Assembly: GCA_038244535.1 (NCBI GenBank)
Contig: JBBRTJ010000052.1
Coordinates: forward strand, 1-26,045
Direction: 5' to 3'
DNA length: 26,045 nucleotides
Source of the DNA: JBBRTJ01 sp038244535
GTDB taxonomy: Bacteria > Actinomycetota > Acidimicrobiia > Acidimicrobiales > Ilumatobacteraceae
In this document: positions 5,918 through 13,797 of the stretch, piece by piece
How the letters are laid out: every line of letters starts with the position of its first letter
How positions within the stretch are numbered: position 1 is the stretch's first letter
Made by a program: the position numbers and the translations under genes
Notes under the pieces: model-generated
What the model was told of the DNA's origin: nothing
Seen by the model: only the letters and a program-made list of their open reading frames with translations
The model's database searches: none

Positions 5918-7078
5918 TCAGAGCTCCAGTTCGTTCAGGAAGCCGCCGATGGCGGCGCCAACCTGGTCGAGGTCGATGAGGAAGCCGTCATGGCCGTGCG
6001 GGCTGTCGACCTCGACGTAGCGGGCGGGCGCACCACCCGCGGCCACGCCGCCGACGATCTCGCGCTGCTGGTAGGTCGGGTACAGCACGTCGCTGCGCAC
6101 GCCGATGGACAGCGTCGGCACCTTGATGCGGCCGAGCGCGCGGCCGAGGCCCCCGCGCCCCCGACCGACGTCGTGAAGGTCCATGGCCTTGCCGATGGCG
6201 AGGTAGCTGTTGGCGTCGAAGCGGCGGGCGAGCTTGTCGCCGTGGTACTCGAGGTATCGCTCGACCTCGAAGCGCTGCCAGAGATCGAAGCCCTCACGGC
6301 GGTCGGCCAGCTCGCGCCCGAACCGGTCGCTGAACACGTCGTCGGAGCGGAACGTGATCTGGGCGAGCATCCGTGCGATGGCCAAGCCCTCATGGGGTCC
6401 ATCGCCGGGCTCGGCGTCGTAGTAGTCACCGTTGCGCCAGCGCGGGTCGAGGCGGATCGAGCGGCGACCGACGGCGCCGAGGGCGATCTGCTGCGCGGTG
6501 GCCTGCGCACACGCGGCGACCGGCACCAGCGACGCCACGCGGTCGGGGAACGTCACGCCCCACTCGAGCACCTGCATGCCCCCCATCGAGCCCCCGATCA
6601 CGCTGGCCCAGCGCCGCACACCGAGGGCGTCGGCAAGGTGGGACTGCGTGCGCACCATGTCGCGAATGGTGACGACCGGGAACCGCGAGCCGTACGGGCG
6701 ACCGGTGACCCGATCGATCGATGCGGGTCCAGTCGAGCCCTGACAGCCGCCGAGCACGTTGGCGCACACCACGAACCAGCGATCGGTGTCGATGACGTGA
6801 CCCGGCCCCACCATGCCCTCCCACCAGCCCGGGGTCGGATGACCGGGGCGGGCGGGACCGGCGACGTGGCTGTCGCCCGTCCATGCGTGGCAGATGAGCA
6901 GGGCGTTGGCCGCTCGCTCGTCGAGCTGGCCCCAGGTCTCGTACGCGATGGTGATGTCGGAGAGCTGCCCACCCCCCTCCAAGGCGAACGGCCGGCCCTC
7001 GGGCAGCGTCACGAAGCGGCGACGGCCAGGCGGGTCGCCTTCGCGCCAGGCTCCGGTGGCCGGGAACGGTTGTCGCAT
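5918..7078 (-). CDS. metX: Homoserine O-acetyltransferase (MetX)
   Basis: A 386-residue alpha/beta-hydrolase-fold acyltransferase that activates homoserine with an acyl group, usually acetyl-CoA, as the committed step of methionine synthesis. It has the nucleophile elbow GGSMGGMQ with Ser164, the acid in VRSDVLYP (Asp330) and the histidine in SPHGHDGFL (His363), plus the family signatures NALLICHAWTGDSH, GGCQGSTGP and FPVVTIRDMV. The ATG at 7078 follows a near-perfect Shine-Dalgarno (AAGGAGG, 7083-7089). The frame is open further upstream, but that part is the regulatory leader, not protein. A SAM-I/IV-clan riboswitch lies at 7161-7257, so expression should fall when S-adenosylmethionine is plentiful. 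Succinyl rather than acetyl specificity is possible in some MetX enzymes. Confidence 0.95.
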   Translation of the reverse strand: MRQPFPATGAWREGDPPGRRRFVTLPEGRPFALEGGGQLSDITIAYETWGQLDERAANALLICHAWTGDSHVAGPARPGHPTPGWWEGMVGPGHVIDTDRWFVVCANVLGGCQGSTGPASIDRVTGRPYGSRFPVVTIRDMVRTQSHLADALGVRRWASVIGGSMGGMQVLEWGVTFPDRVASLVPVAACAQATAQQIALGAVGRRSIRLDPRWRNGDYYDAEPGDGPHEGLAIARMLAQITFRSDDVFSDRFGRELADRREGFDLWQRFEVERYLEYHGDKLARRFDANSYLAIGKAMDLHDVGRGRGGLGRALGRIKVPTLSIGVRSDVLYPTYQQREIVGGVAAGGAPARYVEVDSPHGHDGFLIDLDQVGAAIGGFLNELEL

Positions 7079-7160
7079 CTCGCCTCCTTGGCTGCCTCGT
7101 CGCTCGTCACAGACACGCAGGCAGAACGGAAGCGTTCGTTGCCGGGCCCGAGAGACCGGC

Positions 7161-7257
7161 CACATCCCCGCCGAAGCGAGATGGCACCTTGGGGCTTCCG
7201 ACCCAGGTTGCCGGACCCGCACGCCGCCACAGCGGTGCCCGGGCCTCTCCTGATGCG
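7161..7257 (-). promoter_or_regulatory. SAM riboswitch aptamer (SAM-I/SAM-IV clan) in the metX leader
   Basis: Read on the minus strand, CGCATC (7257-7252) pairs with GATGTG (7166-7161) to close P1. The 5' strand continues into AGGAGAGG, as in S-box RNAs. A GC-rich P2 hairpin follows (CCGC-tgtg-GCGG at its tip, with GCA/TGC below), then the invariant core CCGGCAACC, a P3 hairpin (CCTGGG/CCC-ca-AGG), the matching core GGTGCCA, and a P4 stem TCTCGC-TTCG-GCGGGGA with a UUCG tetraloop. Order and core bases fit the SAM-I clan; the lack of a recognisable kink-turn in P2 points to an actinobacterial SAM-I/IV variant. Between aptamer and Shine-Dalgarno lie two small hairpins (GAACG-cttc-CGTTC and CTGCCT...AGGCAG) that may form the expression platform. 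No U-run is seen, which favours control of translation. Confidence 0.85.
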
Positions 7258-7269
7258 TATCGAGACGAG

Positions 7270-7275
7270 AACTTA
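7270..7275 (-). promoter_or_regulatory. Candidate -10 box for the metX operon
   Basis: TAAGTT on the minus strand overlaps the stop codon (TAA, 7275-7273) of the upstream gene. It would start a transcript near 7263, just ahead of the riboswitch P1 helix at 7257. No clear -35 is present. Confidence 0.35.
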
Positions 7276-8142
7276 GTCCCCAGACGGGCGGAAGCGCTCC
7301 TCTGTTGCCCGCACCTCGTCGAGCCCCACGATCCGGCCGAAGGCGTCAAAGTCGACCAAGCGGTCGAGGTGGTCCCGCAACGATCCCTCGCTGCGCAAGG
7401 TCGCCAGCGCGTCGCCCATGGCCCTCGTGGCCGCGAACAGCACGGACACGGGCGACACGATCAGGTCGAAGCCGAGCTCGTGGAGCTCGGCCGGCGTGCG
7501 CAGCGGCGTGCGGCCCGTCTCGACCATGTTGGCGACCAACGTGCAACCCGGCACGGCCGCGGCGATCGCCTCCATCTCGGCGACGCTCTCGGGGGCCTCG
7601 ACGAAGAGCGCGTCGACACCGACGTCGAGCGCCGCCTTGGCCCGCTCGATCGCGTCAGCCAGCCCGACAGCGGCCCGGGCGTCGGTGCGGGCGGTGACGT
7701 GCAGGTGCTCCCTGGTCGCCACCGCGGCCCGCAGCTTGGCCAACCAGTCCTCGCGGGGCACGACCTGCTTGCCGGCCATGTGGCCGCACCGCTTGGGCCA
7801 CACCTGGTCCTCGATGAACACGCCAGCCGCCCCGGCCTGCTCCCACAGCTCGACGGTGCGGATCGTGTTGAGCGGGTTGCCGTAGCCCGTGTCGGCGTCG
7901 ACCACGACCATGAGCCCGGGGGTCGCAGTCACGACCCGACGGGCCACGTCGGCCATCTCGACCTGCGTCAGGTAGCCGTAGTCAGGGCGCCCGAGCAGCG
8001 TGCCGCTCACGCAGTACCCGGACACGAACACCGTGTCGAACCCGGCCTGCTGTGCCAACAGCCCCGACAGGGCGTCCCACACCCCGGGCATGAGCACGGG
8101 CGCGCCAGTGGCGAGCCGCGCCCGCAGATCGTGTCCGTTCAC
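7273..8142 (-). CDS. Isocitrate lyase/PEP mutase-superfamily enzyme (methylisocitrate-lyase-like)
   Basis: The 289-residue product shows the TIM-barrel superfamily pattern: LMPGVWDALSGLLAQQAGFDTVFVSG at the N-terminus, the metal-binding VVDADTGYGN (Asp82, Asp84), the VFIEDQVWPKRCGH signature with catalytic-loop Cys119, and HVTARTDARA. Its length suits short lyases such as methylisocitrate lyase, oxaloacetate decarboxylase/2,3-dimethylmalate lyase and carboxyphosphonoenolpyruvate mutase relatives rather than true isocitrate lyase (over 400 residues). The KRCGH motif favours C-C lyase activity. It starts with GTG six bases after the acyl-CoA synthetase stop, so the two form an operon; a shared role in breakdown of a branched or propionyl-type acid is an inference. 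Confidence 0.85.
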   Translation of the reverse strand: MNGHDLRARLATGAPVLMPGVWDALSGLLAQQAGFDTVFVSGYCVSGTLLGRPDYGYLTQVEMADVARRVVTATPGLMVVVDADTGYGNPLNTIRTVELWEQAGAAGVFIEDQVWPKRCGHMAGKQVVPREDWLAKLRAAVATREHLHVTARTDARAAVGLADAIERAKAALDVGVDALFVEAPESVAEMEAIAAAVPGCTLVANMVETGRTPLRTPAELHELGFDLIVSPVSVLFAATRAMGDALATLRSEGSLRDHLDRLVDFDAFGRIVGLDEVRATEERFRPSGD

Positions 8143-8148
8143 GGGCCC

Positions 8149-9768
8149 TCAGCGCCCCAGACGCTCGCGAGCGAGGGCCTTCAGGCCCTTGTAGTCGACC
8201 TTGCCGTTCGCGGCCCGGCCGATGGTGTCGACCACGACGATGTTGCGGGGAGCCTTGTACGAGGCGAGCTTCGCCTTCACGTGCTCGATCACGTCGGCCG
8301 GCACCACCGTCTCGGACCCAGACGCCTCGATCACCGCGCAGATCGTCTCGCCGAAGCGCTCGTCGGGGATCCCGACGCACACTGCATCGGCCACGGATGC
8401 GTGCGTCTTGAGCGCCTCCTCGACCTCCTCAGGAAAGACCTTCTCACCTCCCGTGTTGATGCACACCGAACCGCGACCGAGCAGGTAGAGCGTGCCGTCC
8501 TCGCCCACTTCGGCCCAGTCACCCGGGACGCTCCAGCGCCGGCCCTCGAAGATGCGGAAGGTCTGGGCTGTCTTGGCCTCGTCCTTGTAGTAGCCGAGCG
8601 GGATGAAGCCGGAGATGGCCACCATGCCCTGCTCGCCTGAACCGGGCTGCACCCGGCGGCCGTCCTCGGCGAACACCGCGGCTTTCTCGCCGACCATGAA
8701 CCGGGCCGTCGTGCTCGCCCCACCAGCGGTCGAGACCGAACCACCCATGCCGACCGCTTCGGATGAGCCGTAGCTGTCGAACAAGATGGCGCCCGGCAGG
8801 TGACGCAGGAGGCCCTGCTTGTTCTCTTGGCTCCACATGACTCCCGAGCTGGACACGAGCAGCACGCTCATCAGGTCGAGCTCGCCTTCGTGGTCGTCGA
8901 GCCAGCGCAGCATCGGCGCCGCGAACGCCTCGCCCACGATGATGATCGAGTTCACCTTCCGGCGAGCCGCCGTGCGCCACAGCTCGTCGATGTCGAGGTG
9001 CCGGTTGACGAGCGTGACGATCGAACCGCCCAGGTTCATCGCAATGAGCGAGGAGAACTGCCCGGTGCCGTGCATGAGCGGGCAGGCCGGCAGCATCACG
9101 AGACCGGGGACGTCAGGGTTCACACGCGAGACGAGCTCGTCGATCGACGCAGCCGGAGGGATGCCGAGGTTGGCGTTGCCACCGGCGCCGAGCACGTTGA
9201 AGAGGTCGTCCTGGCGCCACATCACGCCCTTGGGCATCCCCGTCGTACCGCCCGTGTACAGCAGGAGGAGGTCGTCGCCCGACCGCCCCCACGGGCCAGT
9301 GGTCCGGTCGGCCCCGGCGGCCACGACGGCTTCGTAAGGCGTCGCCCATGCCGGCTCGAGGCCGCTGTCGTCGGCCACGACGTACCAGCGCTTCACCTTG
9401 GGCAGCCGGTCGAGCACGCCCTCGATGAGCTCGCTGAACGCGGCGTGGAAGACCACGGCCTCCGCGTCGGCGTTGTCGAACAGGTAGGTGATCTCCTCGG
9501 GCCCGTAGCGGTAGTTGGTGTTGACCGGTGCGAACCCCCCCTTGAACGCAGCGATGTAGGTCTCGAGGTACTCGGGGCCGTTGTAGAGGTACGCAGCCAC
9601 CTTGCTCTGATGCGTGAGGCCCACAGCCAGCAGGTCGGCGGCCAGCGCGTTGGCCCGGCGGTCGAACTCGCCCCAGGTGATCACTCGTTCGCCCTGCACC
9701 TGGCAGGGCGCGTCCGGCACACGTGCCGCCACGGCTTCGTACACGTCGGCGAAGTTCCACCCGGTCAT
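8149..9768 (-). CDS. Acyl-CoA synthetase (AMP-forming, FadD-like)
   Basis: This 539-residue ANL-superfamily enzyme activates a carboxylic acid as an acyl-adenylate and transfers it to CoA. Visible motifs are the ATP-binding loop LLLLYTGGTTGMPKGVMW (about residues 167-184), the substrate-pocket stretch PLMHGTGQF, FDSYGSSEAVGMGG, the hinge region GDWAEVGEDGTLYLLGRG, and the C-terminal catalytic lysine in ANGKVDYKGLK. Length and motifs fit medium/long-chain or cyclic acyl-CoA ligases of actinobacteria; the chain-length preference cannot be told. The ATG at 9768 is preceded by AGGGGGAT, a good ribosome binding site; the open frame upstream of it lacks a better start. It is the first gene of the unit with the lyase at 7273-8142. 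Confidence 0.92.
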   Translation of the reverse strand: MTGWNFADVYEAVAARVPDAPCQVQGERVITWGEFDRRANALAADLLAVGLTHQSKVAAYLYNGPEYLETYIAAFKGGFAPVNTNYRYGPEEITYLFDNADAEAVVFHAAFSELIEGVLDRLPKVKRWYVVADDSGLEPAWATPYEAVVAAGADRTTGPWGRSGDDLLLLYTGGTTGMPKGVMWRQDDLFNVLGAGGNANLGIPPAASIDELVSRVNPDVPGLVMLPACPLMHGTGQFSSLIAMNLGGSIVTLVNRHLDIDELWRTAARRKVNSIIIVGEAFAAPMLRWLDDHEGELDLMSVLLVSSSGVMWSQENKQGLLRHLPGAILFDSYGSSEAVGMGGSVSTAGGASTTARFMVGEKAAVFAEDGRRVQPGSGEQGMVAISGFIPLGYYKDEAKTAQTFRIFEGRRWSVPGDWAEVGEDGTLYLLGRGSVCINTGGEKVFPEEVEEALKTHASVADAVCVGIPDERFGETICAVIEASGSETVVPADVIEHVKAKLASYKAPRNIVVVDTIGRAANGKVDYKGLKALARERLGR

Positions 9769-9892
9769 GCGATCCCCCTGTCGACCCTGCAAACGAGGGC
9801 ACGGTAGCGATCGGGCGAAGGAGAGGCGAACGGGGGCCCGGCGGACCATCGCCGGGTTGGGGATCGATGACGCCGACAGGCGCGGTTGGCCC

Positions 9893-9898
9893 TACCTT
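9893..9898 (+). promoter_or_regulatory. Candidate -10 box of the ABC transporter operon
   Basis: TACCTT ends eight bases before the ATG at 9907, and only a weak AAGG sits between them. A start site at or next to the ATG is likely. No -35 hexamer is convincing. The 138-base gap to the divergent acyl-CoA synthetase (9769-9906) must hold both promoters. Confidence 0.35.
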
Positions 9899-9906
9899 TC
9901 AAGGCG

Positions 9907-11025
9907 ATGTTCCTGGCGCTGAAGGAGATGCGACGCGCCAAGGCACGCTTCGGGCTCCTGATGGCGGCGGTCGGGCTCCTGGTGTTCCTGATCCTGTTCC
10001 AGCAGACGCTGCAGAACGGGCTCATCACCGGCTTCGTCGGCGCCATTCGCAACCAGTCCGCCCCAGTGCTCGTCTACAGCGTCGACGGCCGCCGCACCCT
10101 GCAGGGCAGCACGATCTCCCCCGAGCTCGAGCGCACCATCCGAAACGTCGACGGAGTGGGGGCGGCCGGCCAGATCGGTGAGCGAACCTTCAGCGTCGAG
10201 GCCGCTGGCACGATCCAGGCCGCGGCGGTGATCGGCTACGAGGTCGAGGGGCTGGGCTCGCCGACCACCCTCAGCGCGGGCCGGCTGCCGGCCACGCCCG
10301 GCGAGGTCGTGTCCAGCGCGGCGGGCACCGCCGGGTTCGCCGTCGGCGACACCGTCACGATCAAGCCCGGGGGGTTGACCCTGACCGTCGTCGGCACGGC
10401 AACCGATGCCCAGCTGAACGTGCAGCCGACGCTGTTCACCCTCTACCCGACCTACGAGCAGTCGGTGCGCTCGGCCAACCCCGACGCCAGGGCCCCGCTG
10501 CCGAGCGCCATGGGCGTGGCTCCGGTAGCTGGCCTGAGCGACGCTGAGCTCGTGAGCCGGATCAACGCATCCAGTGACGAGCTCGACGCCCTGACCAAGA
10601 AGAACGCAGCCAACAGCACACCGGGCGTCTCCCAGGTGCGATCGTCGTTCCTCATCATCTTCGGGCTCTACGGCCTGGTGGTCCCGTTCGTCACGTGCCT
10701 CTTCTTCCTCATCATCACGTTCCAGAAGGCCGGCGCGCTGACCCTCCTTCGGGCCATCGGGGCCCCCGCCGGTCGGCTGGTGACCTCGCTGCTCGTGCAG
10801 GTGCTGATCGTGGTGGTGGGCGGCATCGCGATCGGCATCGCGCTGTACACGCCACTGACGTTCCTGCGCATCGGAGGCATCCCGCTCCGCTTCGAGACGG
10901 CGGCCGTCATCGGCTGGTCGGTCGCGCTCATCGTCCTGGCCCTGCTCAGCTCGCTGTTCTCGGCCTCGCGAGTGCTCCGAATCGATCCGGCACTGGCCAC
11001 CACCGGGGTGGAGGTGGGGCGATGA
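9907..11025 (+). CDS. ABC transporter permease, FtsX/MacB type (first of two)
   Basis: The 372-residue protein has the FtsX/MacB layout: one N-terminal membrane helix (FGLLMAAVGLLVFLILFQQTL, about residues 16-36), a large extracytoplasmic domain (about 40-240), then three membrane helices (SFLIIFGLYGLVVPFVTCLFFLI; LVTSLLVQVLIVVVGGIAIGIAL; AAVIGWSVALIVLALLSSLFSA) and a short SRVLRIDPALATTGVE tail typical of these permeases. The coupling-helix region AGALTLLRAIGAP contacts the ATPase. Such transporters move or mechanically act on periplasmic or cell-envelope substrates. The ATG at 9907 is preferred to an in-frame TTG at 9886 because of the closely placed -10 box. Its stop overlaps the next start (ATGA). 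Confidence 0.88.
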   Translation: MFLALKEMRRAKARFGLLMAAVGLLVFLILFQQTLQNGLITGFVGAIRNQSAPVLVYSVDGRRTLQGSTISPELERTIRNVDGVGAAGQIGERTFSVEAAGTIQAAAVIGYEVEGLGSPTTLSAGRLPATPGEVVSSAAGTAGFAVGDTVTIKPGGLTLTVVGTATDAQLNVQPTLFTLYPTYEQSVRSANPDARAPLPSAMGVAPVAGLSDAELVSRINASSDELDALTKKNAANSTPGVSQVRSSFLIIFGLYGLVVPFVTCLFFLIITFQKAGALTLLRAIGAPAGRLVTSLLVQVLIVVVGGIAIGIALYTPLTFLRIGGIPLRFETAAVIGWSVALIVLALLSSLFSASRVLRIDPALATTGVEVGR

Positions 11026-12131
11026 GGCTCGCACTGCTCGAGCTGCGCCGGCGCCCCGGCCGGTTCTCCATCGCGTCGGTCATCCTCACCCTGGTGGCGT
11101 TGCTCCTGCTGTTCCTCGGGGGCCTGCTCGACGGGCTGATCGACCGCTCGATCAGTGCCGTCACCGCGCAGCCGGGACAGCTCATCACCTATTCGTCGAC
11201 CTCCGAGTACTCGTTCGTGCGCAGCCGCATCACGCCTGATCAGCGCTCCATCGTCGCCGCCACGTCCGGTGTCACCTCGGTCGGCGGCATCGGCGTGGCC
11301 CAGCTCGGGGCCCGCCTGCCGGGTAACGGACCTCGCGACCTCGTCGACGTCGCCCTGTTCGGCTATGAGCTCGCCCCCAGGGGCGTGCCCGCCACCCCCG
11401 CCGACGGGGAGGGGTACGCCGACGTGACCCTGCGCGACCAAGGCATCACCGATGGGATGACCATCCTGCTCGGCCCGGCCCGATCGCCGGTGAAGGTGAT
11501 CGGCTTCGTCTCCGGCACGAGCTACAACGGGCAGGGCGTGCTCTGGGCATCGCCGGCCACCTGGCGAGCGGTGCAGGGCGCCAACCGGCCCGATCAGGCC
11601 ATCGCCGACGGCGTCTTTCAGTCGCTGGTCGTCGTCACCTCCGGTCAGCCCTCGAAGGTGGCTGAGGCCATCGACGCGGCCACGGGCGAGGCGACCGCCA
11701 CCCTGACCACGCAGGCCGCCGCCGACAAGCAGCCCGGCATCGAGCAGCAGCGGAGCGTCTTCAACCAGATCATCGGCGTGACCGTCGCCATCGCCATCGT
11801 CGTGATCGCGTTGTTCTTCGCGCTGCTCACCATCGAGCGGGCCGGGCTCTACGGGATGCTCAAAGCGATCGGGGCGCGAACCCGCTCGCTCTTCGCCGGC
11901 TTGGTGATCCAAGCGGTCGTCGTCACGCTGGTCGGTTCGCTGGTAGCCACCATCTTGGCCCTCGCCCTTGCCGCCGCCATCCCGGCGGGTTCCATCCCCT
12001 TCACCCTGTCCACCGCACGGATCGTAACGAGCATCGGGTTCCTGCTGCTCGCCTCGGTCATCGGGTGCGCCTTCTCGCTCCGGCGGATCGTGCGCATCGA
12101 CCCCGCCGCCTCCATCGGGAGCTCGTCATGA
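11022..12131 (+). CDS. ABC transporter permease, FtsX/MacB type (second of two)
   Basis: A 369-residue paralogue of the preceding permease with the same plan: an N-terminal helix (FSIASVILTLVALLLLFLGGLLDGL), an extracytoplasmic domain, three C-terminal helices (IIGVTVAIAIVVIALFFALLT; LFAGLVIQAVVVTLVGSLVATILALALAAA; IVTSIGFLLLASVIGCAFS) and the tail RRIVRIDPAASIGSS. The AGLYGMLKAIGA motif is the coupling helix. Two different half-permeases in a row suggest a heterodimeric membrane part. Start ATG overlaps the previous stop by four bases and its own stop overlaps the ATPase start, so the three genes are translated as a coupled block. Confidence 0.88.
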   Translation: MRLALLELRRRPGRFSIASVILTLVALLLLFLGGLLDGLIDRSISAVTAQPGQLITYSSTSEYSFVRSRITPDQRSIVAATSGVTSVGGIGVAQLGARLPGNGPRDLVDVALFGYELAPRGVPATPADGEGYADVTLRDQGITDGMTILLGPARSPVKVIGFVSGTSYNGQGVLWASPATWRAVQGANRPDQAIADGVFQSLVVVTSGQPSKVAEAIDAATGEATATLTTQAAADKQPGIEQQRSVFNQIIGVTVAIAIVVIALFFALLTIERAGLYGMLKAIGARTRSLFAGLVIQAVVVTLVGSLVATILALALAAAIPAGSIPFTLSTARIVTSIGFLLLASVIGCAFSLRRIVRIDPAASIGSSS

Positions 12132-12826
12132 CCACCGCCACCGTCGCCCAGACGACCGCAGCCCTGCAGATGACCGACGTTCGCAAGGTGTATCGCATGG
12201 GCGACACCGACGTCGTCGCCCTTGACTCAGCCAGCCTGACGGTCGAGCGAGACGAGATCGTCGCCCTCGTCGGCCCGTCCGGATCCGGCAAGACCACGCT
12301 GTGCTCGATCGCCGGCGGCATCCTGTCGGCCACCCGCGGCTCGGTCGCCGTCGGTGGCGCCGACATCACGAGCTACGACGCCCGCCGGCTCACCGAGTTC
12401 CGCCGCGAGTCCGTCGGCTTCGTGTTCCAGACCGTCAACCTGGTGCCCTTCCTGACCGCTCGCGAGAACCTGCTCGTCATCGACGAGATGAGCACCCGAC
12501 GCCGGGGCGAAGCTCGCAAGCGGGCCGACCAGCTCCTCGGCGAGCTCGGCCTGTCCGATCGGTCTGGCAACCTGCCGGGCCAGCTGTCCGGTGGCCAGCG
12601 GCAGCGGGTGGCCATCGGGCGCGCCCTCATGAACAACCCGACACTCGTGCTGTTCGACGAGCCGACGTCGGCCCTCGACTCCAAGCTCGGCGAGCAGGTC
12701 ATGGAGCTGATCCGCTCCGAGATGAAGGCCCGCGGGACGGCCGCCATCATCGTCACCCACGACCAGCGGATGGCCGCGTACGCAGACCGCATGGTCCACA
12801 TCATCGATGGCCTGCTCGAGGCCTGA
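12128..12826 (+). CDS. ABC transporter ATP-binding protein, MacB/LolD type
   Basis: The 232-residue ATPase carries Walker A GPSGSGKT (49-56), the Q-loop FVFQTVNLVPFLTARENL, the signature LSGGQ (153-157), Walker B LVLFDEP (173-179) and the switch histidine His211 in IIVTHD. The Q-loop/ENL pattern and the size are those of MacB/LolD-family ATPases, which pair with FtsX-like permeases; the two such permeases directly upstream are the obvious partners. The ATG at 12128 overlaps the stop of the second permease (ATGA). Confidence 0.93.
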   Translation: MTTATVAQTTAALQMTDVRKVYRMGDTDVVALDSASLTVERDEIVALVGPSGSGKTTLCSIAGGILSATRGSVAVGGADITSYDARRLTEFRRESVGFVFQTVNLVPFLTARENLLVIDEMSTRRRGEARKRADQLLGELGLSDRSGNLPGQLSGGQRQRVAIGRALMNNPTLVLFDEPTSALDSKLGEQVMELIRSEMKARGTAAIIVTHDQRMAAYADRMVHIIDGLLEA

Positions 12827-12846
12827 GCCCCTAGGAAGTAGGCGTG

Positions 12847-13797
12847 ATGCCCCCTGAGGCCATCATCACAACGAGCAAGCTCTGCAAGACCTACCCCGGC
12901 GACATCAAGGCCGTCATCGACCTCGACATGGAGGTGCGGCCCGGAGAGATCTACGGCCTCCTCGGCCCGAACGGTGCCGGCAAGAGCACGACCATCGGGA
13001 TGCTCACCACCCGGGTGCTGCCCACCAGCGGCAGCGCGGTGGTGGGTGGGGTCGACATCGTCGCCCACCCGGCGATCGCCAAGCAGGTGATCGGTGTCGT
13101 GCCCCAGACCAACACGCTCGACCGGGCGATGACGGTGGCCGAGAACCTCGAGTTCCACGGCCGGTTCTTCGGCATGACCACCAAGGACAGCCGGGCGGCC
13201 ACGACCGAACTGCTGGCCAAGGTTCGTCTCCTCGACCGCAAGGACGCTCCCGTCATGGCGTTGTCCGGCGGCATGGCCCAACGGCTGATGGTGGCCCGAG
13301 CGATCATGCACCGGCCCCAGATCCTGTTCCTCGACGAGCCCACCGCGGGCCTCGATCCGCAGAGCCGCATCGCGCTGTGGGAGATCGTCGGCGAGCTCCA
13401 CCGCGAAGGGCAGACCATCCTGCTCACCACCCACTACATGGAGGAGGCCGACCAGCTCTGCCAGCGGGTGGCCATCATGGACCACGGCCGGATCCTCGCC
13501 CTCGACACCCCGGCGGGCCTCAAGCGTTCTGTCGGGGCCGAGCGGATCTTCACGATCTCGGCCAACGGCAACCTCGACGTGCTGGCCGCCCGACTGGCCT
13601 CCGAGATACCCGGCGTCGTCAGCGCTCGCCGGTTCGATGGCCAGGTGATCGTCGAGGTCGGCCCCGCCCACGGTGTGCTCGGTTCGATCATCGCCTCGGC
13701 CGAGGGCGCCGGCGCCGAGCTCACCGACATCTCGATCGCCGAGCCGACGCTCGAGAACGTGTTCATCCAGCTCACCGGGAAGGACCTGCGCGAATGA
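12847..13797 (+). CDS. ABC transporter ATP-binding protein, DrrA type
   Basis: This 316-residue ATPase has Walker A GPNGAGKS (40-47), VIGVVPQTNTLD as Q-loop, signature LSGGM (139-143), Walker B ILFLDEPTAGLDP (159-171) and LLTTHYMEEAD with switch His196, followed by a roughly 100-residue C-terminal domain ending in EPTLENVFIQLTGKDLRE. This C-terminal extension and the GM signature are usual in the DrrA/CcmA/NatA-like class that works with ABC-2 permeases. An AGGAAG ribosome site lies 8 bases before the ATG at 12847; a GTG directly in front (12844) is an equal alternative. It starts 20 bases after the MacB-type ATPase and ends in ATGA overlap with its permease. Confidence 0.93.
   Translation: MPPEAIITTSKLCKTYPGDIKAVIDLDMEVRPGEIYGLLGPNGAGKSTTIGMLTTRVLPTSGSAVVGGVDIVAHPAIAKQVIGVVPQTNTLDRAMTVAENLEFHGRFFGMTTKDSRAATTELLAKVRLLDRKDAPVMALSGGMAQRLMVARAIMHRPQILFLDEPTAGLDPQSRIALWEIVGELHREGQTILLTTHYMEEADQLCQRVAIMDHGRILALDTPAGLKRSVGAERIFTISANGNLDVLAARLASEIPGVVSARRFDGQVIVEVGPAHGVLGSIIASAEGAGAELTDISIAEPTLENVFIQLTGKDLRE

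Noticed and set aside
5912..5918. Separate promoter for the PLP enzyme gene
   Set aside because: Only 5 bases lie between metX stop and its start, so co-transcription is the simplest reading.
7079..7222. Extended N-terminus of MetX (48 more codons to 7222)
   Set aside because: That stretch is the expression platform and part of the riboswitch, and the ATG at 7078 has a near-perfect Shine-Dalgarno.
7189..8640. 483-codon plus-strand ORF
   Set aside because: Antisense to the lyase and acyl-CoA synthetase and starts inside the metX leader; His/Arg/Asp-rich composition typical of shadow frames.
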